A DNA stretch of 64,000 bases. Origin: Alphaproteobacteria bacterium. GTDB lineage: Bacteria > Pseudomonadota > Alphaproteobacteria > Micropepsales > Micropepsaceae. A program made the position numbers and the translations under genes. How positions within the stretch are numbered: the first letter of the stretch is position 1; each line of letters starts with the position of its first letter. Below the pieces are notes generated by a model. That model saw only the letters and a program-made list of their open reading frames with translations, had not been told where the DNA came from and did no database searches. This document shows positions 1 through 9,397 of the stretch, piece after piece. The stretch spans positions 23,613-87,612 of the forward strand of contig JAATGP010000025.1 of NCBI GenBank assembly GCA_015654635.1, written 5' to 3'.

Positions 1-17
1 TTAAAGGAGGCACCGTC

Positions 18-419
18 ATGACGATGCAAAAAGTTTTCCTAACGGCAATTGCCAGCGTGGTAATTTCGACGGGTGCTGCAATGGCCGCTCCGGATTGCGG
101 CCGCGATCGCGACGGCTGCCGCAATGAGCAGCATCACGCAGCCACAGGCGCCATGGGCGGCGCCATGCGGGCTGCCGTCGGGCATGACCAAAATGGCGGC
201 GGCGCGCATGACCGTTATTGGAAGCCCCAATATCATGGCTTTGTAGCGCAAGATCGCGTCTTCTCGGCACTGCGCGGCCACGGCTATTCCCGTTTCAACG
301 GCGCCCCCTATTGGTATCAAGGCCGCTATGTGGTGAAGAGCTTCGACCGTTCGGGCCGGCCGATCTTTGTTGAAATCAACCCCTACACCGGCGACTTCGT
401 GGGCGTGGTGCGGTTCTAA
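18..419 (+). CDS. Small exported protein with PepSY-like C-terminus
   Basis: 133 aa. A hydrophobic N-terminal segment ending AMAAP gives a clear Sec signal peptide with cleavage near residue 23-24. A Gly/His/Asp-rich linker follows to about residue 70. The last 60 residues hold GRYVVKSFDRSGRP and VEINPYTGDFVGVV, which resembles the PepSY-like strand pattern of small periplasmic alphaproteobacterial proteins. The start is supported by AAGGAGG at 4-10, seven bases upstream; a second in-frame ATG two codons on is possible. A strong hairpin terminator follows directly, so it ends its own transcript. Function unknown; PepSY-like domains are thought to modulate periplasmic proteins, which is inference here. 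Confidence 0.75.
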   Translation: MTMQKVFLTAIASVVISTGAAMAAPDCGRDRDGCRNEQHHAATGAMGGAMRAAVGHDQNGGGAHDRYWKPQYHGFVAQDRVFSALRGHGYSRFNGAPYWYQGRYVVKSFDRSGRPIFVEINPYTGDFVGVVRF

Positions 420-440
420 GCACCGTTACCGTGTGATACG

Positions 441-480
441 CAAAGGCCCGTTCCTCTCGAAGGTGCGGGCCTTTGTTTTA
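441..480 (+). terminator. Intrinsic terminator between convergent genes
   Basis: CAAAGGCCCG at 441-450 pairs perfectly with CGGGCCTTTG at 466-475 across a 15-base loop, followed by TTTTA. It lies 21 bases after the exported-protein gene and overlaps the end of the convergent holin-like gene. Confidence 0.85.
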
Positions 481-942
481 GACGCTCTTCTTCGCCCGGT
501 CCCCGAACCACCAGACGATCGCCGTGACAGCAGCGAAGACCAGGCTGTCGGAGATTTCGCTGCGCGCGGCATCACCCGGCGATAGCGCGAAGAAGGCCGC
601 ACCCAAAAAACTGCAGAGGCCGATGGTGAGCGCAGGCCGCACCAAAGCGCGCGCCGCATTGACCCAAGCATAGCTCGCCCCGATGGCGCCTTCCGCCTTC
701 AGGCTGTCGGAAAGCCCGCTCCACGACCCCGAGGCGGCGGTGACAGCAAGAGCCTGTTGATTGGCGGCGGCAGCGGCTTTGCTTTGCATGTCGAGGACAC
801 GCTCGTCATGGCCCCATTCTTCCTTCTTCTGCGCGAAAACCTCGCGCGCTTCGAAAATGCCGATCACCTTGGTGGCGACATTGCCTACCAGACCAAACAA
901 ACCCCCGCCCAAAGCGGAGTCGAAGAAAGAGGCGATATCCAT
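478..942 (-). CDS. Holin-like membrane protein (GTA/phage 3TM-holin type)
   Basis: 154 aa. Residues about 35-75 form a charged, Ala-rich helix (FAQKKEEWGHDERVLDMQSKA). Two hydrophobic segments follow, near RALVRPALTIGLCSFLGAAF and SLVFAAVTAIVWWFGDR. A charged cytoplasmic coil followed by (R)xxxRPxLT and a terminal WWFGDRxxK is the pattern of the 3TM holin family used for release by gene transfer agents and phages. It lies just beyond the acyltransferase remnant that breaks the 3' end of the GTA-like cluster and on the same strand, so it probably belonged to that cluster as lysis gene. No endolysin is next to it. Family assignment is by pattern only. Confidence 0.6.
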   Translation of the reverse strand: MDIASFFDSALGGGLFGLVGNVATKVIGIFEAREVFAQKKEEWGHDERVLDMQSKAAAAANQQALAVTAASGSWSGLSDSLKAEGAIGASYAWVNAARALVRPALTIGLCSFLGAAFFALSPGDAARSEISDSLVFAAVTAIVWWFGDRAKKSV

Positions 943-1072
943 TTTGCGATTCTCCTTGGGGATGAATGATACAAGCCGCCGCTGCCCGCTTCGCCGGGCA
1001 ACCCGCAGCTAGACTTTTTGTGCGCACCCGGATTAGCGTTGCTGCTTTCCACGCAAAGTGATTGCAATTGCC

Positions 1073-2008
1073 ATGCACAGTTACAGGCGCGATATCGACG
1101 GTTTGCGCGCTGTTGCGGTCATCTGCGTGGTGCTTTTTCATGCCGGCGTGCCGGGCTTCGGAGGCGGTTTTCTCGGCGTCGACGTCTTCTTCGTCATCTC
1201 CGGCTTTCTGATCACCGGGGTATTGCTGACGCGGACGCCCTCTGTGGCATCGCTGCTATGGTTTTATGAACGGCGCATCCGCCGCATCGCACCGGCGCTG
1301 GTGCTGGTGCTGGTGGCCTCGTCGCTGGCGGCATTTGTCATTCTGTCGCCATTCGAATTGCAGGGATACGCCAGGACCGTCGTCTCAGCGACCGTGTTCG
1401 CCTCCAATTTCGATTTCATGCTTTTGGGAAATTATTTCGGCATCACGGCTCAAGAGCTTCCCTTGCAACATCTGTGGTCGCTCGCCGTCGAGGAACAATT
1501 CTATCTCATCTTCCCCCTAGTGCTTTGGGGACTCCTGCGGCGGCCGAAGAAGACCGTTTGGATCGCCTTAGGCTTGGTGTTTGCTTTTTCCCTGGCCTAT
1601 TCCACCCTGGCTGCCGGAATGAGACCGACGCAGGCCTTCTATTCGCCCGCCTCGCGCGCCTGGGAACTCCTGCTCGGTGCCTTGGTGGCGCTTCGTCCTC
1701 TGCCGAGCGTTGGTCCCAATCGGTGGTCCGCCGTGCTTTCTGTCGCTGCCCTGGCGGCCATCCTTGTACCGGTCGCGTTCTATTCCAGCACAACCACATG
1801 GCCTGGTCTTCATGCCGCCATTCCCTGCCTCGGCACGGCGATCTTGCTGGCCTTGCATGGCAACTTCCGAACCCCGGCGGCATGGTTGCTGAGGCTGAAG
1901 CCGCTGAGCTTTATCGGCCTTATCTCCTATTCGCTTTATCTGTGGCATTGGCCAGTTTTCATCTTCTACGGCCGCTATGTCCTGCGCACCATCACCGCTG
2001 CAGAATAT
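1073..2008 (+). pseudogene. Acyltransferase 3 (OafA/YrhL-like), 3'-truncated
   Basis: The protein begins RRDIDGLRAVAVICVVLFHAG, carries RRIRRIAPAL and HLWSLAVEEQFYLIFP, and reaches SFIGLISYSLYLWHWPVF, all hallmarks of membrane acyltransferases that O-acylate sugars. Similarity stops near TITAAEYA (about residue 310); the remaining open frame to 2371 is only the antisense of the GTA-like gp15 gene. The last membrane helices, and any SGNH domain, are missing. ATG at 1073 is chosen because the RDxDGLR motif starts five codons later; a GTG at 1058 is also in frame. Probably non-functional; it marks one side of a rearrangement junction near 2.01 kb. Confidence 0.7.
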
Positions 2009-2011
2009 GCT

Positions 2012-5000
2012 ATCCAGATCGAAAAGCATGGGATCGCTGGCTGGCGTCTCGGCCAGGAGAATGCTGTTTGCGGCGGGGGCACGGTCGCGGCGCAGCCAGC
2101 AAAGCGTGAGATCGCCATTGGCACTCCACTGGTGTTTGACATGGCATGGCGCCGGGGGAATGAGCCCCGCCGCCGCCAAGCTGAGCGTTGCCGATTGAAA
2201 GGCCGGATCGGCCAGCGGCCTTCCTTGCGGGCCATAGGTGTAGGTATGCGGCAGCAACGCTTCGGCCTGGGAAAGCGTAATTTGCTGCAACGCGCTATCG
2301 ATCAGCACCACGCGGGCGCCTGCTGGCACCGGCGCGGCCGTGGCTTGCTCCGTACCCTGACGGCCGGATGAGGCGACTGAGGCGCCAAGTGCCGGCAGCA
2401 ATCAGCGCCGCTTGGCCGAATTGCAGAACTTCCCAACCGCCCGCCGGATTTTGCACTGCGATAGTGTTGGCGCCAGCGTAAAGTGCGTCATCCGCAACGG
2501 ACAGCAGCGTGCCCCGGTAAAGCTTCACCGTCAGCGTATTGACAAGGTCGAAGCGGTTCAGCGGACCGGACCTGAAATCGTAGAGCGTCTCACCAAGGGT
2601 GGCGGGTGTGTCGAGGCTGAGCGCGCGGGTGCCGTCTTTGTAGATCACCACCGTCCCCGGCCACGGATCGGCAAAGGCCGCCACGAAGGGCGAAGCGGGA
2701 TTTTGCGCCTCGCTCAGCAGCGGCAGATCGAGGAAGACCACCAGCGGACGGCCTGGCTGCGGCAGGGCCTGCTGCACCAAAACCGAACGCCCCGCGCCGA
2801 CGAAAGGAGCGTAGACGGAGGGATCGGTGGCCACGGCTTCGCAGGCGCGCGGGCCCGCATCGGCGATGGTGGTGAGGCGCAAGCGGCGCTCGCGCCCGCC
2901 CGCGCTGAGCAGCACTTCATCGCTGGGATCAAGCGCCAGGCGCGAGGGCGGCAGCGCAAAGCTCGCGCTTTCACACATCACCGCGGCATCGGTGAGGAGG
3001 CGGTCATTGATCGCCGCGGCTTCGGACTGATCCAGCACCAGCGGCAGCGAGGAGGAGGCGACGCGGGCCGAGGCGGAGAAGCGGCGCGACTGCGCCACCG
3101 CCTCGTCATAGCTCGATGCATCGATATAAGAGAGCCGCGAAGCTGCGGGGATATCGCCCGCCTCTGCCCGCTTCAAGCTGAAGCCAAAACCATCGCCGCT
3201 GTCCGCCAGATCGCTTTCGCCAAGACTAAGCGGAGAGGTGCTGCCGCGCATGACAAAGCGGATCACCCCGCCGGTCTCCACGGCATCGAAGAAATAGCCC
3301 GCCATCAATGGTGCCAGGGCTTCGCGCGCACTCATTGTGTCGGTGACGGCATAACCGGTGACAAGGCCCGACAGCCCGCTGCTGTCGATAGCGGTAAAGC
3401 CCGCATCGGCGCAAAGCTGCGTCACCAGATCGGCCAGCGGCACATCGCCGAGACGGCCATTCAGCCAATGGCCGGTGGCGTAATTGGCGGCGTCGCCCCA
3501 AACATCGTCGCGGGCCGGAAAAAACGGATAGGGACGCGCATCCCAGCACCAAACGCAAAGATGATCCGCATCCAGCATCGGTGCACCATAGACGGAGGAC
3601 AAGGGATTGTTGGCAGGATCGCGCCAGTAATTCAGATGCGCTTCGAGAAAGCGGCGCTGGATCAGATCGTCGCGTTCGCCGCTGGAATAGTATGGAAAGA
3701 AGCTTTCCGACGATTTGGGATCATAGAAAACATTGGGCTGGTTCGCGCCTTTGTCGACCGCGGGGCAGCCAAGCTCGGTAAAGCGAATCGGTTTTCCCTC
3801 AGGCACCCATGCCGTGGCTGTGGCGCTCTCGCTGCCTGCGGGGCGGTCGTAATGGCTGTTGGCCCACCAGTTCCAGATATCCTTGGCCCGCCACACCCAA
3901 GCCTTGCCGAGACCATCGGTGATCGCGCTGCGGCTTTGCCCATCGCGCGCGGCAGGGCTGGCATAATACCAATCGTATTCTTCGCCGCCGCGGATATTGG
4001 CGGCAAGATAATCCGGATCATAGGGCGAGGCAAAGTCGGCGCCATCGAGATTGCTGCCCGCATCGCGCCAATCGGCCAGGGGCAAATAATTGTCGATACC
4101 GACAAAATCGATAGCAGCGTCGCTCCACAAGGGATCGAGGTTGAACCGCAGCGCGCCGCCGCCCAAGGCATGGTTGCTATACTCGCTCCAATCGGCGCCG
4201 TAGCCAAGTTTGGCGGCAGGCAAAATGGCGCGCACATCGGCGGCAAGCTGTTTGAGCGCTGCCACCGCGGGATAGGTGCCTGCATCGCTGCGCGCCCGCG
4301 TCAGCCCCACCAGCTCCGAACCGATGAGAAAGCTGTCCACCCCGCCCGCCGCGGCACAAAGCTCAGCATAATGCAGCACCATGGGGCGATAGGCGTTGGT
4401 GAAGAAGGCGTTCACTTGCGTCGCCGCAACCGCGGTTTGATCGGCACTGCCAGGAGTGCCTGCTGCGGGGCTGACCGTGATGCGTCCGCGCCAAGGATAA
4501 GCCGGCTGGCCGCCGGTGTTCGTATAAGGGTTGAGAAGCGTGTTGTCCGCCGCGATATCCATGAAAACGAACGGATAGAAGGTGACGGCGAGCCCGCGCG
4601 CTTTAATGGCCCCAATCGCAGCGGTTACACTGTCGTCCGATGGCGTGCCGCCATAAGCGGGCCTTCCTGCCAGGGTGGAAACGAGGTAAGCGTCCGCGCG
4701 CGCGATGCCCGCCACGCTCCAAGTATCGGGATAGGTGTTGCGGGTGCGCTGCTCGACACCGGGACGGATTTGGCAAACCCCGCAGCGAAGATCGTCGCCG
4801 AACCAGCCCACCACCAGCGACACTGCTTTCAGATTGGGCGCCAAGGCCTGCAATTCATCGAGAGACGCGGCGAAATCGCAGACGCCGGCGCTGTTGTGGG
4901 TGTTGAGAGGGGTGGTGGTGCCGGCGCCGTCGTCCTCCGTCACCGCATCGGGAGCGTAGACAAATTCGCCCGCACCGGGAATGAGCGCCACGGCGCTGAG

Positions 5001-5645
5001 GCGGTTTTCCAACGTGGCGGGATTGTTCGCGCCGATGGCACGCACCACCTCGAATTGCAGCTGGGGGATGCGATTGCCGAACACGGCCAGCGCCATATCC
5101 TCGAACACCACATAGCAGAGGCCGCGACAGGCGGGGGTGTTGCCCACGCCTTCGATCTCTTCGATCGCAGGATCGGCAAGCTGGCTTTCATCGCCACGAT
5201 ATAGCCGCATGGTGTAGAGCGAGGGATCGAGCAGATTGCCGTCGGCCCAGATCTGCCCCAGCCGCGTGACCGGGCCTTCGCAAAGCCCCACCGCGAAGCT
5301 GACCGAATAGGCATAAGTGGTGGTCTCTACCGCACTGCCTTTACCACCGGAGATGTTGGTCGCCTCTTTGAAGCGGCTCGCCCAGAGGAGCTGGCCCGAC
5401 AGGCGCATGCGGCCATAAAGGCGCGGGATAGGTGCACTCTCGCGCGCAGTCTGCAGCGCAATGTCGCTGAGGCGTGGGCCGGTGCGCTGCACCGATGGCA
5501 TCAGGGCAGCATCAATCGCCGAACCGGCGAGACTTCCCAGTGCGCCACCGATCTGCGCACCGGTGAGGCTGACACCCAAGGCGGAGATGCCGCCAAAAGA
5601 GGCGCCAAGCGCGGAACCGGCCGCGCCGAGAACAAGAGAGGCCAT
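2012..5645 (-). pseudogene. GTA-like gp15 host-specificity/tail fibre-hub protein, frameshifted and truncated
   Basis: The largest GTA gene (RcGTA Rcc01698-like). It has a hydrophobic Gly/Ala N-terminus, then a tail-hub region, a TIM-barrel-like domain (YGADWSEYSNH, DFVGIDNYLPLADW, IRFTELGCPAVDKG, roughly residues 400-680) and a tail-III-like region. The frame breaks near 2370: after GTWRLSRLIRPSG it runs out at 2295, while the adjacent frame continues as QGTEQATAAPVPAGARVVLID and then as homologous-looking sequence (LTLCWLRRDRAPA) to about 2012. There it ends at a junction with a truncated acyltransferase. Restoring the frame needs about two extra bases (or one fewer). AGGAG precedes the start. 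Likely inactive, which would remove the host-recognition tip of a particle. Confidence 0.8.
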
Positions 5646-5654
5646 GGTGGGCTC

Positions 5655-6074
5655 CTAGAGTCGAAACGCATACGCCAATTTGCTGCGCCAGAAAGCCGTG
5701 AAGGCCTCTTCGCTGACACGCTTGTTCTGGCGGGCATGGATCAGCGTCAGGCACCCGTCGCGCTCCGCCAGAAGGCCGCAATGGCGAGCGCTGGCGTGAG
5801 GCCGCATGCGAAAGAGCAGCACATCACCGGGCGCGATAGACGTGAGCGCGATTTTCGTCAGATGGCGCGCCAAGCCATCGCGCAGCGTTTCGCTGCCGCC
5901 GATATCCCAAGCCGGGTCGTAAGGCGGTATCGCTTCGGGCTCTTCGCCGAAGCGCTCGCGAAACAGACCGCGGATCAGACCCAAGCAATCGCAGCCGGCA
6001 CCTTTGAGCGACGCCTGATGCACATAAGGCGTGCCAATCCAGTCGCGGGCGCTTTCGATAAGGTCAATTGCCAT
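5655..6074 (-). CDS. GTA-like gp14 NlpC/P60 cell-wall peptidase
   Basis: 139 aa. WIGTPYVHQASLKGAGCDCLGLIRGLFRE carries the NlpC/P60 catalytic cysteine, and ARHCGLLA the histidine; HARQNKRV follows. This matches the RcGTA gp14 family, a tail-tip peptidase that cuts peptidoglycan peptides during DNA delivery. The start at 6074 overlaps the end of gp13 by 11 bases, as is usual in this tail block; the frame is open further upstream, but that region is the antisense-phase shadow of gp13. The catalytic residues look intact although gp15 downstream is broken. Confidence 0.85.
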   Translation of the reverse strand: MAIDLIESARDWIGTPYVHQASLKGAGCDCLGLIRGLFRERFGEEPEAIPPYDPAWDIGGSETLRDGLARHLTKIALTSIAPGDVLLFRMRPHASARHCGLLAERDGCLTLIHARQNKRVSEEAFTAFWRSKLAYAFRL

Positions 6075-6945
6075 AACGGCTGCCTCCATCGAGCGGTGTT
6101 GACGACGAGGCGGGGGCGAGCGCCACACCGGTGCCGGGCATATAGGGACAGCCGCGGAAATTCGCGGTATTGGCAAACTTGCTTTTGCAGGTGGCAAATT
6201 GCTTGTCGCAGCCGGGCGTCACGGTAAAGCCATCGCCCGCAGCGACGGGCTGGCTCGGCGCCTGCCACAACTCAATACCGGCACGGCCGCCCGCCAGCGT
6301 ATGCCGCTTGATTTGCGTCACACGACCTTGATTGGCGCCACTGGTGAAGGTGAGCATGCCGGCGGCAAACCACGCGGCGGCGTAAGCGGATAATCCGCTG
6401 GCAGAGAAACGGCGCGCATCCAGCACGGCCGAAACCGTGGCGGCGATGGCGGTGACAGCGACCTTGCAGCGGCCATCGCCGAGCACGGCATCGCAGGAAT
6501 GCCCGAAGACGCGGCCAACCGGCTGATTGAGCGCCTCGGCAAGGCCGCGCATTTCGGCGGCAAAGCCGGTCTTGCCGCGCGTCACCTCGCCCAGCACACC
6601 CTTGCGCAGCAGAACGCGCTGCTCGGGCGCCGCCCAGTTGACGCGCCATATCTCGATAGCGGCGCCATCGAACAGCCCGGCGGCAAGATCGTCCTCATTA
6701 AGACTGGCGGAGGACAGCGCCCCGGCGACCGATAGATTGTCGACCGAAAGATCGAGCCCCGCTTGCACTTCACTGGCGGTGAAGCCTGTTGCGGCTTCAT
6801 AGGACACACTCTCGAACGCCAGCGCGGCATCGTGATCGGTGAAGCCCAGCACGAGACCATCGGTGCGCGTGATCTTCCAGCACCAGCACAGCGTCGTGGT
6901 GCCGGAAGACAGATGGGCTTGCAGGGCGGCAGAAAGCGTTTTCAT
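6064..6945 (-). CDS. GTA-like gp13 baseplate hub protein (DUF2163)
   Basis: 293 aa, normal for the family. The N-terminus is a DUF2163-type beta-rich hub domain (GLVLGFTDHDAALAF). The C-terminal part has the phage_BR0599-type cysteine pattern: HSCDAVLGDGRC near residue 150-160 and PGCDKQFATC plus FRGCPYMPG near the end. In RcGTA the homologous hub protein binds a 4Fe-4S cluster through such cysteines (established for RcGTA, inferred here). A GAGGT ribosome site lies just upstream. It overlaps gp14 and follows gp12 by nine bases, so tail genes are co-transcribed and translationally coupled. Confidence 0.87.
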   Translation of the reverse strand: MKTLSAALQAHLSSGTTTLCWCWKITRTDGLVLGFTDHDAALAFESVSYEAATGFTASEVQAGLDLSVDNLSVAGALSSASLNEDDLAAGLFDGAAIEIWRVNWAAPEQRVLLRKGVLGEVTRGKTGFAAEMRGLAEALNQPVGRVFGHSCDAVLGDGRCKVAVTAIAATVSAVLDARRFSASGLSAYAAAWFAAGMLTFTSGANQGRVTQIKRHTLAGGRAGIELWQAPSQPVAAGDGFTVTPGCDKQFATCKSKFANTANFRGCPYMPGTGVALAPASSSTPLDGGSRYGN

Positions 6946-6954
6946 GGGACCTCT

Positions 6955-7581
6955 TCAAAGCCGAATCTCGATCAGCGGAATGGAGGTGATTTCGCCAGCA
7001 GCAAAACCAGCGAGATTGATGGAGAGCGAGTCGGTATCGAAACGCACCGGCACATCGAACGCAAAACCGGCGGTGATGCTGGCGCCCGCGGGCGGTACAC
7101 TGGCAAAAGTGACGAGGCCGGTGGTGGCATCGAGGCTGAAGCCCGTCTGTTCGATGGCGTTCACCGCCAGGCGCACCGTGCCTGCCACCGGCTTGGCGAT
7201 GGCGCGGGTGAAACTGGCGGGACCGGAGGCATAGCTTTTCGTCAACGCGAAGATCTTGGTGATGCCGTCGCCCGTGCCGAGAATTTGGTCGCGCGGGGTG
7301 ATGGCAGCGGATGGCGCGCCGGATTTGAAATCCGAAAAATCCTTGAAGCGAAAACCATAAAGCTGGCCGGCCCGGGCCTCGAAAAAACCCAGCACCGCAT
7401 GCAGATCGTCAAGGCTCTTGACGCCGTAACCGACATCGTAGCGCCGCCGCGAGGCTGACCAAACACCATTGCGTTCCTCATAGCCGGAGCCCAGCGTGAC
7501 GATCTCGGTCTTGCGCTCAGGTCCGCCATGGGAATGAAAAGCGATGGCCGTGGGAAAGCGGATTTCGTGAAACATGCTCAC
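6955..7581 (-). CDS. GTA-like gp12 distal tail protein (DUF2460)
   Basis: 208 aa. FHEIRFPTAIAFHSHGGPERKTEIVTLGSGYEERN near the N-terminus, then RRRYDVGYGVKSLDDLHAVLGFFEARAGQLYGFRFKDFSDFKS, is the full DUF2460 signature of the distal tail protein that links tube and hub in RcGTA. The likely start is GTG at 7581, whose bases overlap the TGA of the tape-measure gene (GTGA); an ATG two codons later is the alternative. The C-terminal half is a beta-rich domain typical of the family. Confidence 0.87.
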   Translation of the reverse strand: MSMFHEIRFPTAIAFHSHGGPERKTEIVTLGSGYEERNGVWSASRRRYDVGYGVKSLDDLHAVLGFFEARAGQLYGFRFKDFSDFKSGAPSAAITPRDQILGTGDGITKIFALTKSYASGPASFTRAIAKPVAGTVRLAVNAIEQTGFSLDATTGLVTFASVPPAGASITAGFAFDVPVRFDTDSLSINLAGFAAGEITSIPLIEIRL

Positions 7582-8099
7582 ATATTCCTTTGCCCGCGGG
7601 CCAGCGCGCGGCTCAGCATAGCGGCGAGCTGGGTTTCGGATTTGAGGAAACTGGCGGCGTCGCGCGCCTGGACATTCAGGGTGACCGCGGGCCGCGCATT
7701 CGGCGCTATGGCGCCGCTCGTTTGCGGCACAAACAATTCCGGCCCGTTCTCGCCGACGAGGTAAGCGTTGCCCGCATCTACCGGCCCGCCGCTGGCCCGC
7801 GCTCCCGCCACCGGCAGCACCGAGGTCACGATCTGTGACAGCGTGTTTTCCAAGGGCTGGGTGACGAATTGCTGGGTGGAGAGGCGGTCCAGGCTGGACA
7901 ACGCCGTCGATACCAGATCCGCCAGCGAAGCTTTGCCAGATACCACGGCGCGGGCGATAGAGTTTTCCATGGCGGTGAAGGCGCGGTCCATGGCGTTTTC
8001 AATACTGCGCGCGGCACTATCGACGGGACCGGAGGCAAAATCGCCAAGCGCTTGGTCGGCGCTCTCAAGAGGATCGTTGCTCTGGGGCATGACGTTCAT
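7578..8099 (-). CDS. GTA-like gp11 short tape-measure protein
   Basis: 173 aa, somewhat shorter than the roughly 220 aa of RcGTA gp11. The first half is Ala/Ser-rich and helical with repeated hydrophobic spacing (SLADLVSTALSSLDRLSTQQFVTQPLENTLSQIV). The second half carries GGPVDAGNAYLVGENGPELFVPQTSGAI, the conserved C-terminal motif of small tape-measure proteins. It would set tail length and help eject DNA. Its start lies inside the 3' end of the small gp10.1 gene in another frame; ATG at 8099 or 8090 both fit. The short length predicts a very short tail. Confidence 0.82.
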   Translation of the reverse strand: MNVMPQSNDPLESADQALGDFASGPVDSAARSIENAMDRAFTAMENSIARAVVSGKASLADLVSTALSSLDRLSTQQFVTQPLENTLSQIVTSVLPVAGARASGGPVDAGNAYLVGENGPELFVPQTSGAIAPNARPAVTLNVQARDAASFLKSETQLAAMLSRALARGQRNM

Positions 8100-8223
8100 C
8101 CGGGAAATGTTGCATCAACTGCGAAAGCGCGCGGCGCGACAGCGCGGGGCTTGCCGGGGGCCTGATCATGGCGCGCCATTCGGGCAAAGACAGCGCCCAA
8201 AACACCGTGGGGGAAAGCCGCAT
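8065..8223 (-). CDS. GTA-like gp10.1 tail assembly chaperone, 52 aa
   Basis: A short gene that simple length cut-offs miss. It reads MRLSPTVFWALSLPEWRAMI followed by a basic Ala/Arg/Ser helix and ends DERHAPEQRSS. The FWxLSLPEWRxM core is the signature of the small DUF2376-type tail assembly chaperone that follows gp10 in RcGTA-type clusters. It starts five bases after the gp10 stop and overlaps the tape-measure start by 35 bases, exactly the expected position. Together with gp10 it probably coats the tape measure during tail assembly, as the G and G-T proteins do in lambda. Confidence 0.8.
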   Translation of the reverse strand: MRLSPTVFWALSLPEWRAMIRPPASPALSRRALSQLMQHFPDERHAPEQRSS

Positions 8224-8228
8224 CCGCC

Positions 8229-8576
8229 CTAGCCCGAAGGCGAGGAGTGCGTCCCAACGAAAGGGCCGCTATCGCCCTCCCCCTTCAGACCGGCGCGCTC
8301 GAAGGCGCAGGCAATAGCGGCCATCAAGCTGCCGAATTCGACCGGCAGCGCCAGCACCGCGGCAGGCGCGATCTCATGGCCGCCGCCTTTGAAGAGCGCC
8401 GCGGCGATCACCGCAATGTCGCAGGCGCGAGCTTGTTTGAGACGCGGCCCGATTTGGCCGAGGTCGGCAAGGCCGAGACCCTCTTCGATCTCTGCCAAAG
8501 CCCCAAGGGTGAGAAGAAGGCGGTAGCGCGTACCATCCACCTCCAGCGCGGCCTCGCCGCGAACGGCGTTGGTCAT
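8229..8576 (-). CDS. GTA-like gp10 tail chaperone (GTA_TAC)
   Basis: 115 aa. NAVRGEAALEVDGTRYRLLLTLGALAEIEEGLGLADLGQIGPRL is the typical N-terminus of the GTA tail assembly chaperone family, followed by DIAVIAAALFKGGGHEI. Its start overlaps the gp9 stop in an ATGA, and its stop lies five bases before gp10.1. It is placed between the major tail protein and the tape-measure gene as in RcGTA. Confidence 0.83.
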   Translation of the reverse strand: MTNAVRGEAALEVDGTRYRLLLTLGALAEIEEGLGLADLGQIGPRLKQARACDIAVIAAALFKGGGHEIAPAAVLALPVEFGSLMAAIACAFERAGLKGEGDSGPFVGTHSSPSG

Positions 8577-8986
8577 AGCGCCACAAAGCTCAACGCCCCC
8601 GCCGAAGCGAGGCTGAGGGTGATCTTCACCTCACCATCATAAGGGCCCTCGTAATGGAGCTGAGTGAGTTTGAAGGGGCCGGTGATGGTGCCGAAGCTGG
8701 GGATGACGATCTGAAAATTCGCACAGGTCTGATTAAAAAAGGCGCTGCGCAGAACCATGTCGCTGGCCGCATCCTTGAAGACGCCGGAGCCCGCAAGGCT
8801 GGCCGATTTCACACCCGCGGCCAGAAGCTCGCGCCACATATCGGTGGAATCGGCATTGGTGATATCGATCGTGGTGGCGTTGAAGGTGAGCGTGGTGCTG
8901 CGCAGCCCCGCCACAGTGGAAAAGTTTTTCGGCGAAGCGCCGTCACCGATCTTGAGCAAGAGATCGCGTCCGCGTTGGGCGGTCAT
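8573..8986 (-). CDS. GTA-like gp9 major tail tube protein
   Basis: 137 aa. AQRGRDLLLKIGDG, TTLTFNATTIDITNADS, WRELLAAGVKSASLAGSGVF and FQIVIPSFGTITGPFKLTQLHYEGPYDGEVKITLSLASAG are the regular blocks of the TP901-1/GTA major tail protein, which stacks to form the tail tube. An AAGGAA ribosome site precedes the ATG. The length is normal and no frame disruption is visible. ATGA overlap with gp10. Confidence 0.87.
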   Translation of the reverse strand: MTAQRGRDLLLKIGDGASPKNFSTVAGLRSTTLTFNATTIDITNADSTDMWRELLAAGVKSASLAGSGVFKDAASDMVLRSAFFNQTCANFQIVIPSFGTITGPFKLTQLHYEGPYDGEVKITLSLASAGALSFVAL

Positions 8987-8998
8987 GGTGGTTCCTTT

Positions 8999-9397
8999 CT
9001 ACGGTTCGGTGAGCGCGGTGAAGCGCAGCATGGCGCGATAGGTTTTGCCGTCGCTTTGGCGGCTGTAATCGGCCGAGGTGAAGGCAAGATCGACCAATGT
9101 GTGGCCGCTGAGGCTGAGCGCGGCGCCATCGAGGCAGAGGCGCACTGCGCCTACAATCTCTTTGATCTCGCGCGTACCGCCGCTGCGCGACCAAATATGG
9201 AGGGAAAGCATGTGGCTGGTTCCCGCTTCGGTGGCAGTGGCGTTGCTGCGCTCGCCCGCTTCGCCAAGCACGATGTAAGGCAAAGCGGCGGTCTGCGGCA
9301 CGGCATCGAAGATGCGGTTTGCCACCAACGACTGTACCGCGGCACTGGCGGCAAGCGCAGCGAAGACGGCTTGCTGTAAAGCCCAAGCGGCGCTCAT
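8999..9397 (-). CDS. GTA-like gp8 tail terminator (DUF3168)
   Basis: 132 aa. SAAWALQQAVFAALAAS, RIFDAVPQTAALPYIVLGEA and SHMLSLHIWSRSGGTREIKEIVGAVRLCLDG are DUF3168 hallmarks; the family includes the tail terminator that caps the tube and joins it to the head. GAGGAA ribosome site. The start overlaps the gp7 stop (ATGA) and gp9 follows after 12 bases. Confidence 0.85.
   Translation of the reverse strand: MSAAWALQQAVFAALAASAAVQSLVANRIFDAVPQTAALPYIVLGEAGERSNATATEAGTSHMLSLHIWSRSGGTREIKEIVGAVRLCLDGAALSLSGHTLVDLAFTSADYSRQSDGKTYRAMLRFTALTEP

Noticed and set aside
2009..2371. C-terminal 120 residues of the acyltransferase frame
   Set aside because: They are the antisense of gp15 and unlike any acyltransferase C-terminus, so not counted as part of the protein.
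2412..5204. 930-codon open frame on the plus strand opposite gp15
   Set aside because: It mirrors the codon structure of gp15 on the other strand, is Arg/Gly/His-rich with no domain, and has no ribosome site. High GC keeps antisense frames open.
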